A stretch of 64,000 bases of DNA from assembly GCF_030272615.1 (NCBI RefSeq), contig NC_081406.1:481833900-481897899 (forward strand), read 5' to 3'. Of the stretch, positions 56,801 to 64,000 are shown piece after piece. Each line of letters begins with the position of its first letter. Positions within the stretch are counted from its first letter, which is position 1. The notes beneath the pieces were generated by a model. The model saw only the letters and a list, made by a program, of their open reading frames with translations, searched no databases and was not told the origin of the DNA. A program made the position numbers and the translations under genes. This DNA comes from Cryptomeria japonica (Eukaryota; Streptophyta; Pinopsida; Cupressales; Cupressaceae).

Positions 56801-57554
56801 TATGAGGATGTCCAAGGAGATTAAAGACCAGAAGAAGAATGAAGAAAATCTTGGCAGACCTCTGAAAAATAGATCTGAGGACTGAATTATGTTGGCACAT
56901 GAGAATGATGTGTTGAGAAATGAGTAGTTGGTGCAATCACAAAAAAATGAGGAAGAGTTGGAAAGAATGATGTCAATCCTAAGAAGTAATCTAGATGCTG
57001 CAATTGAATACAAAGAAAAGTTCAGGGTCAGTTTTGCAAGGCTTGATGAACTATTGAAGGATCAAAGAGACACTGGAGACACTAGAGGTCTTGGATTTGA
57101 GTATGGAGAAAGCCTCGGTACTGCAAATAAGGGGAATCCACTAGATAACTGGAATAAGAAATCATCGGTAAGGCAACCCAATGCACATAAATTTAATGGT
57201 AGATTCTTTGTTTGCAATAAGTTTGGTCATAGAGAAAGTCAATGCAAAAATAGAGCAAATCAGAATAATAATGTTGTTCCCAGTAAGTGTTCAAAGTGTA
57301 ATAAGTATGGTCATAGGACAAAAGATTGTAGAATGAATGTGAGATGTCATGCATGTGGAAAGTTTGGACATATGGCTAATCAATGTATGTCAAAGAATGG
57401 TCAAGGAATCAACAAGGCAATTCAAAAGAACAATGTTACTTGCTATACATGCAACAAAATAGGACATATTGCCAAATATTGCAGAAGCAAGAATACACCA
57501 GAAGGGAATGGCACATCAAATGAGAAAGGAAAGAAAAAGGTTGATGAGATCTGA
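56801..57554 (+). pseudogene. B ORF1, C-terminal part: four CCHC knuckles
   Basis: It continues the coiled coil (MRMSKEIKDQKKNEENL, LERMMSILRSNLDAAIEYKEKF), then GLGFEYGESLG, then FVCNKFGHRESQC (first Cys lost), CSKCNKYGHRTKDC, CHACGKFGHMANQC and CYTCNKIGHIAKYC, ending in a basic tail. Three intact CCHC knuckles suggest RNA binding (nucleocapsid role). No capsid domain is present. Order and spacing match H ORF1 and the second half of E gag. Confidence 0.82.
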
Positions 57555-58056
57555 CAGGCTCATGCTAAACAATAGATTAGGAAATCTGAAGATCAATCAA
57601 TAGAGGTAAATTCTTTGGTTACTCAACCGACAGAGCATAATGTTCTTGCATCGGCAGAAAACTTATCTAGTAATTAAGGCCTTAGCCTTAGGGGGAGGCA
57701 AATTAATGACAAATCCTGCATTTCCTTCAGTAGAGGTGTGAAAGATTGTTTCATATCTTGGTGAAGACAGTCTGGAGATTCACCGGTGCTAAGATAATGG
57801 ATTTTGTATCCGGTATCATATGCCGACATGCATTAATGTCAATAAGAAATTAGGATTTCATAGAATAAAAAGGAAATGTTGGTTCATTTTTTATTACACA
57901 ACATTCAGAGTGAAACATAGTGAGTTCAATGCAATTCAAGGTGATCAAGAGCATTCTCAAAGTGAATTCCAGTGCATTTAGAGAGGATTTTCAAGAGCTT
58001 TCACTGGTGAAGGTTGTGAGGTACTTTATCAGTTTAGGAGCTATCTTTTGTTTGCA
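57555..58056 (+). other. Spacer between B ORF1 and ORF2
   Basis: About 500 bp with no supported ORF. The equivalent stretch in H (about 31100-31450) shares GGTAACTAGGGCATTTTTGCC-like and KKGGRL-type DNA (here TAATTAAGGCCTTAGCC). Confidence 0.4.
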
Positions 58057-61000
58057 ATGGCTTCTGGATCGACCTCCACTCTGACAGGTATGGCTACCCC
58101 TATTTTTGTTGACATCAAGGACCATCCACACCCTATTTTCAAGAAATGCCCTCAAATTATGAAGGTTAATGATTCAGTCGATGCATTTTCTAGGGTTCCT
58201 GAAGGAGTCTTGTATGTTGAGGATGTTTATGCTTATATCCACTACACTTTTGAGGATTTGTGTTGTGCTGAGATAAAAAAATGTACATGACAAATCTGCT
58301 GGATAGAAGGGGATCAATGAAATTGGAATTCCAAATTCTAAAGGATCAGGGTTTCATAGACATTTTTGAGATGCCAGAATTTGAAGATTATATGATCTGG
58401 TATGTGTTAAGCCGAGTCCATGGGGAATTCATATGGCTTGACCAGCCTTACAAGATCACTAAGGAGGCTATTCATGCAATCACCGGTTTGCCCCAAATTG
58501 GTCAGATTCCCAGAAAGAAGATATATAACAATGAGGTGGAGAAGTTAATTCGTGCAACATCTGATAACCACTCAATGAAAATTAGCACTATCAGAGACAA
58601 AGCCATTCAATTTGCAAGCATGATCATCGGTTACATGGTAACCCAATCAAACCAGTTGAACTTTGTTTCTAGTTCATGTATTTACTGTGCTCACAAAATG
58701 ATTATGGAAAATGAAAATCTAGATCTATGTCAATGGATGTGTGATGAGTTAATAATAAACCTGGGGAAGATTGTGGGTGAGAAAAAAGGTATTTTTTGAT
58801 ATGGAAACCTTGTTGTCTATTTAATGCTTTTCTTTTTGAATGAGTTATGGGGATCTGGTAAAATACATTAGGCATTTGATATGCCGGTAGGAAAACAAAT
58901 TAAAGAGTCTATAAGAGGTTTGGGATAGGAAAAGGAGAGACTCCATTCTATGGGGTTATTTCAAATCATTTCAAAAAACAATGAGGTAGAGAGAAAGAGT
59001 TCCAAAGCATATAGTTGACAAATACTCAACTAAAATTTTCTTTATGGTGAAGAAGGATGAAACATTGATGGAGACAGTGCAACCATGAAATATCTAGATC
59101 ATAGAGATGGGCTATGAGGTAGATGCTGAGATCTTGGACTTATATGCCAAGACTCTTATTGATGCCTTGGTTGATGAAGCAGAGAAAACCTTTGGGACAA
59201 CAAAGTAGAAGGAATCCAAAGTTCAGATAAGATTCAACAAGAAGAAAAGGGAAGGAAAGATCAAGAAGGTTGGGGAAGCTGTACAAAAAATGTCTTCTGA
59301 AATCAAATAGATTATTAGACTAGCTGAAGGATCTTCTCCAACATCAGTTTAGGCCTCACCGACACCAGCAACCATCAAGGGTGTAGTAAAGAGAAAGAAA
59401 CTAAAGACTTATATTGCCTTTGTTACATCTAGTTCTGATATTGATGTTGTCGCCTTAAAGATTCCCAAGAATTTCATCTGGATACAGAGGAAGAAGCCTA
59501 AAGAAGTAAAGAAGTAGAAAGTAAAGGTTACCCCTCCAATAGCACCTAAGAAACTTTTGAAAGAGAGGAAGCCCACAGAGAAGAGGAAACCGGTTAAGGA
59601 GTCTACTTCTACTCCTGACAAGAAGAAGAAATCAGATGTAGATATAGATCTCGAATCCGGTAAGAGTATTGAGGTCATTCCTCCTTTCTCAGTTGCTGAG
59701 TTGATTGATAAAATAACTAAAGATGTAATTTTGAGTAATATCCAGCATTACTATGTACATATGGATGATAAATAGCAAATGGAAATTGAGGAATCGATTT
59801 TGTTGTATTTAGACATATATAAGAAAGCACTTTTAGAGATTGAAAAATAGATACTGGCAAACTTGTACAATAAACTAGATGCTAGAAGGTTATCTATGGT
59901 TGAAGAGGATAGACATATAAAGGTACATGAGTTGTTAATGGTTTGTGGAGCCACAACAGATGAGAAGATGTAGTAGTGTCTAAAATTTGCAAATAAAACA
60001 ATTTTGTGGAGTAAACACCGACATGTGAGTCTCATGGTAGGTAGAGTAAATGAGATAGTTAAGGAGACATATGAGGCTTGGGTAAAATTCTTTGTAGATA
60101 AACCTGGATTCTTTACATCACCGGAAGTCCCTCAAAAGTATAACACTCCAGACATTCTGGTAGATGATAAGGGCAAAGGTATATTGGGCATGGATCCACC
60201 AGTTTTTAAATAGAAACTAATGGAGGATATTCCTCCAGTAGAACCACCTGTACAAAATGTAGAGAAACCTATAGATACTATTGAAATTGTACAGGATAAG
60301 AAAGATACACTAGAATAGAACATTCCCGATATAGAGGTTATTGATGTGGATACAAAAAATAAACAGGCTGAGGATATTGAACCTCTGACACCAAATGTAC
60401 ATATTGAAGAGGTTAAGGTTGAATAGGTTACTGCACCAAGTGGCAAAGCCATCAGTTCAACTCATAAGGTTGAATCCTCTGGGAATATTTTGGATGGTCA
60501 TTCATTGTTGGCATTTGACTCATCCGGTCAAGTTGATTTTACATAGAAGAATATTGAGCAGCTGAGCAGTTTTGAATTGATGTATGTTGCAACTCAGAAG
60601 TTAAGGAATGAATGGACTGAAGACATGTAGATTATTGAACATGCCATTCTAGTTTGCAGCAACTTGCACTGGAATATAAGGTAGATCAAATTGTAAGCCC
60701 ATCCAACAAACTTAAAGGTTTGACAAAGCATATTTCCAAAGAGTTCCAAACTCTTCAACATGTATCAAACCAATAGTTGGTTGAGCGATATAATGCATCC
60801 CGAAAGGTCACTTGTGACAACATGGTTTCATCTGACAAGGCTAGGTTAACTGAGGAACCATCTATGATTGATAAGGCTCTAAATGAGTGTACTAATATAT
60901 ATGGGTCCTGTACTAACACCGGCAAACTTACAATAGACCTTGAGGTGAAATTGAAGGTAGAAAAGGCCCGGCTAGAACATTTGGCTAACTGTTTTGATGG

Positions 61001-61328
61001 TACTCAAACACAAACCAGTACCATTGATAAAATGATTTTGATAACAGAGTCTTAGATTTCTGCATTAGAGAAGGACATGGATAGGTTAATCTAGCATGCA
61101 ATGGAATTAAGAGGTTTGGTGAGTCCCCAATTGAACACTCTGTTACTTCACAAGAGGGAAAGCATAGAGTTAATGAATAAACTTACTCCGATAGACCTAT
61201 TAGAAGAAGAGATTCATGCATATATTCTTAATGGTTTTGTATCTATTTTGAGCACATTGAAGACAAGTTGGGATACATACTTAGGATTTTTTAAGGGTAC
61301 TTACCTAGATATTTTCAAGTACATCTGA
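58057..61328 (+). pseudogene. B ORF2: about 1,090-codon protein of unknown function
   Basis: The ATG at 58057 starts MASGSTSTLTGMATPIFVDI. A shift near 58285 leads to an open 172-codon stretch with YKITKEAIHAITGLPQIGQIP, IIGYMVTQSNQLNF and WMCDELIINLGKIVGEKKGIF. After further shifts (near 59000 and 60650) come Lys/Pro-rich (KERKPTEKRKPVKE) and acidic linkers, then a helical C-terminal part ending KGTYLDIFKYI at 61328. The I-x-x-I-x-G-L-P motif is echoed at 478-1980 (IIGMP) and in F (EVTGLL), so the N-terminal part may belong to the same accessory family. H keeps only the C-terminal part. No enzyme motif is visible. Confidence 0.6.
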
Positions 61329-61563
61329 TCCAGTAATCACATTTTGGTTTGTACAAAATTTCATTTCTTATTCTTTTTTTCTCTAGTCTTTGGCATTACT
61401 GTCAAAGGGGGAGAGGTGGATGTGAAAAATGTCTAGGGACATAAGAAGCAATGTATAGCTCAGAGGGAGTAGTCTTCTGAGATCAATTTTGGGAGGAACT
61501 GGAACAACACTTCAGTGATCCATTTTTCACATGAGTGTTGCCATGAATGCCAAAGGGGGAGAT
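61329..61563 (+). promoter_or_regulatory. B PPT region with duplicated PPT-like tract
   Basis: AAAGGGGGAGAGG near 61403 follows TTGGCATTACTGTCAA. The true PPT AAAGGGGGAGAT (61552-61563) follows TTGCCATGAATGCCAA (61538-61553). The spacing of about 149 bp is close to the 144 bp in H. Confidence 0.75.
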
Positions 61564-62509
61564 TGTTGGCAATTGACACTCATTCGGTTTGGTAGTGTTG
61601 TCATTGACGACACCACACACCATTTTGGGTTGGTCAGTTAACCGGTACTCATTGATATTCATTGTTTGGGAACCAGCATTAAAGTCATCCGACACACAAG
61701 GAACCGACATCAACAGGAAAAGGAAACCAACAAACTAGGAACTGGTATATGAGGCCGACATAGGAGGTTGATCTGATAGGTTTACATGGCAACAATCAAA
61801 GGCATCAGTCTCGAAGTTTAATGAATTTATTTTTTTCTAGGCTGACATGTAAATAAATTGTAATATCAATGTAAGCCAACATAAGGCATTTATGTTTGTG
61901 TTTGGGAAGGGTATTTAAGTCAGCCCGGTTAGGTTATTTTGGAATGTAATTGAATCTAGTGATGTGATATTGTGTGAGAAATCTTGATCGACAGAATGCA
62001 AATGTAATATTCTGTAGTCAGACTTGAATATTGGTTTAGAGGTTTGGGAAGAAAGAAAGATACTGGTAAGGGAGCACACAGTGAAAATTGTTACAAACTA
62101 TGATTTAACCGTAACTCATCCAGCATAGCAGATGCACTTTCAGAGTTCATAATTTTGTTTGGAACTCCATATTTGGTGTTTGTAGTCAGTGAGGCTCCTT
62201 TTGTGATGAGTAGTGCGCTCTAGGCTATTGGTCTTCCTGCATGTGCAGGCCCCTATTGTAATATTTATTCATTTGGCTAGTGGATAGATATTGTGGGTCA
62301 CCAATCCCACTGTGGTTTTTCCTCTTTGAGGTTTTCCATGTATAAATCTCTATTTTATGGTGTATGGTCTTGTGGTTGCCTCATTTCTATTTTTTGTTAT
62401 ATTCTTTTATGATTACCGGTTACTGAAATACTTTGTTAATAAGGTTAAAATTGATCTTTCTAGTAGAACACTGATTCGCCCCCCCTCCCAGTGTTCTTGG
62501 ATTCCAACA
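61564..62509 (+). repeat. B 3' LTR
   Basis: 946 bp matching 48656-49604; starts TGTTGGCAATTG and ends GATTCCAACA. Confidence 0.92.
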
Positions 62510-62514
62510 ACTAT

Positions 62515-64000
62515 AACCCTTCAACCAAATGGAGTTGTTGAAAGGAAGAACAAAATAATTTTGGATGCTGCTAGAACTATGCTGATTGAAGGAAATATTG
62601 CATAAACCTTTTGGAAATAAGCTTCTAGCACTGTTGTTTACACATTCAACTGGGTGCATATAAAAGGTGATTCCGGTAAGAATCCTTATGAATTATGGTT
62701 TATTCATGTTCCTACAATTAGGCATTTTAGAGTTTTTGGAAGAAAATGTTATATCAAAAGAGACGAGGATATAGGGAAGTTTGATGCAAGATGTGATGAA
62801 AGAATCTTCTTAGGATATTCCACTAAGAGCAAGGCCTACTAGTGTTATAATGAGAGGTTGAAGAAGATAGTGGAAAGTGCAAATATGAAGGTTGATGAAT
62901 GTCATGGGAATAATATCAGAGCATGCATATATGGGATTGATGATCAAGATATTATTTCTAAGCCTGCACAGACTGAGATCCTAAAGAAGAATGCTTTGGT
63001 AGAGATAGTTAATCCAGATATTGTTGCTGCCAACTTGAAGAAGTTCAAGAGCTTAAGAATCAAAATAATTAGAAGAATTCAAGGTATGTGAAATTGAATC
63101 ATTCTGAGGATCAGATTATTGGTGACAAAAATAAAGGTGGGATGACTAGGAGAAGGATTGTTGCTAAAGAGATATGCCTGATTTCCAAGATTGAACCTAA
63201 AGATGTTGCTGAAGCATGTAAGGATGAGAATTGGATAAAAGCTATGGAAGAAGAGTTGAATCAGATTGAGAAGAATAACACATGGGAGCTTGTTCTAAGA
63301 CCTAAATATAAGAATGTGATTGGTACTAAATGGGTGTTCTAGAATAAACTAAATGAAGTTGGTGAAGTGGTGAGAAACAAAGCAAGATTGGTATGTAAAG
63401 GATGCTCTCAGATGGAAGGTATTGATTATGAGGAAACTTTTTCTCTAGTAGCAAGAATTGAAGCTATTAGATTTCTACTTGCATATGCTGCTTACAAGAA
63501 TTTCAAGGTGTATCAGATGGATTTCAAGTCAGCCTTTTTGTATGGAGATTTGGAAGAGGAAGTCTACATTGAGAAACCAGAAGGATTTTCATTATCTGAT
63601 GAAGAAGATATGGTATGCAGATTGAAGAAAGTACTGTATGGAATGAATCAAACCCCTAGAGCCTGGTATGATAAACTGGATAAGTACTTGATGAAGTTGG
63701 GATTTTGTAAAGGTATTGTTGATAGTAACTTATACTTTAAGGTTGATAAAGATAACATTTTGATTGTTTAAGTATTTGTTGATGACATTATCTTTGGAGG
63801 AGATGGTGATTTGAGTATGAATTTTTTTGATGATAGGCAAAAAGAATTTGAGATGTCTATGATAGGTGAGATGAAATTCTTTTAAGGATTGCAGATTACA
63901 CAAACTGGTAAAGATATTTTCATTTCTCAATCTAAGTATGTGAAGGAACTGTTGAAGAAATTTGGGTTACCTAAATCTAAACTTGTTAGAACTCTTATGG
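62515..64000 (+). pseudogene. C integrase end and reverse transcriptase (continues past window)
   Basis: It resumes with QPNGVVERKNKIILDAARTM, FRVFGRKCYIKRDE and DERIFLGYSTKSKAY (integrase C-terminal). A frameshift near 63090 leads to [72 protein letters not shown], then a stop and FVDDIIFGGDG with both catalytic Asp kept, and ISQSKYVKELLKKFGL up to the edge. Stops sit at 63340, 63769 and 63881. RNase H, PPT and 3' LTR must lie to the right. Confidence 0.92.

Larger units (their letters stand above)
48656..62509 (+). mobile_element. Element B: large non-autonomous Sirevirus-like element (contains A)
   Basis: LTRs are 48656-49604 and 61564-62509, the PBS is at 49607-49618 and the PPT at 61552-61563. 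The TSD is CCTAG (48651-48655) against ACTAT (62510-62514), 3 of 5, and removing B plus one copy restores the integrase motif APRTxxQPNG of C. Without A it is about 7.0 kb. It holds ORF1 (coiled coil plus CCHC) and ORF2 (unknown, about 1,090 codons) but no pol, so it depends on another element's enzymes. By eye its LTRs differ roughly twice as much as those of A in their first 200 bp, consistent with B being older. Confidence 0.88.
28652..64000 (+). mobile_element. Element C: Sirevirus-like Ty1/copia host, split by H, J, D and B
   Basis: The pieces in order are 5' LTR (28652-28836 and 33762-34926), PBS (34929-34940), gag (34983-35815), gag end and protease (41996-42349), GAG-pre-integrase and integrase start (47961-48655), and integrase end and RT (62515 to beyond 64000). 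Each break falls inside a coding motif whose second half is found on the far side of the insertion. For example, integrase reads GIKRQLFAPR before B and the QPNGVVERKN side after it. The 3' end is outside the window. Multiple stops show it is dead. Confidence 0.9.

Overview
The window looks like nuclear DNA from a land plant with a large, repeat-filled genome; a gymnosperm is my best guess, from the kinds and nesting of elements, and is not proven. I found no convincing host gene, tRNA, rRNA or CRISPR. Almost everything recognisable is decayed retrotransposon.

Layout. (1) 1-2097: the 3' end of a LINE-like element: the end of an RNase H domain, a ~500-codon accessory ORF, then a T-rich 3' UTR with AATAAA and an A-rich tail. 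(2) 2098-7770: a Ty3/gypsy RNase H-integrase relic and its non-coding 3' region, interrupted by a solo LTR (K, 3898-5451) with a perfect 5-bp target-site duplication (TSD). (3) 7771-12421: a 3'-truncated minus-strand Ty1/copia element (E). (4) 12422-17355: non-coding LTR relics. (5) 17356-28155: F, a minus-strand Ty3/gypsy element of Athila type (tRNA-Asp primer site, gag, PR-RT-RH-IN, plus an extra ORF after integrase). (6) 28652 to beyond 64000: one plus-strand Sirevirus-like copia element, C. It is split by four insertions: H (28837-33756, in its 5' LTR), J (about 35816-41995, in gag), D (42350-47955, between protease and integrase domains) and B (48656-62509, inside integrase). B is itself split by A (49936-56795). 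Removing the insertions in order A, B, D, J, H restores C's reading order. TSDs support A (5/5), D (4/5), H (4/5) and B (3/5).

How the parts work together. C, A, D, E and F are or were autonomous: capsid/nucleocapsid (gag), protease, reverse transcriptase-RNase H and integrase, flanked by LTRs with a primer-binding site (PBS) and polypurine tract (PPT). B and H are related non-autonomous elements with LTR, PBS and PPT but no pol. Their ORF1 matches only the coiled-coil plus CCHC half of an E-type gag, and their ORF2 is a long protein I do not recognise.

The most interesting signal is an accessory protein module that recurs downstream of an RNase H (locus 1), downstream of integrase in F, and, less certainly, in J and in B ORF2. 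Most stop codons in these frames are TAG, TAA or TGA where CAG, CAA, CGA or TGG would be expected. That is the pattern of methyl-cytosine deamination of silenced elements.
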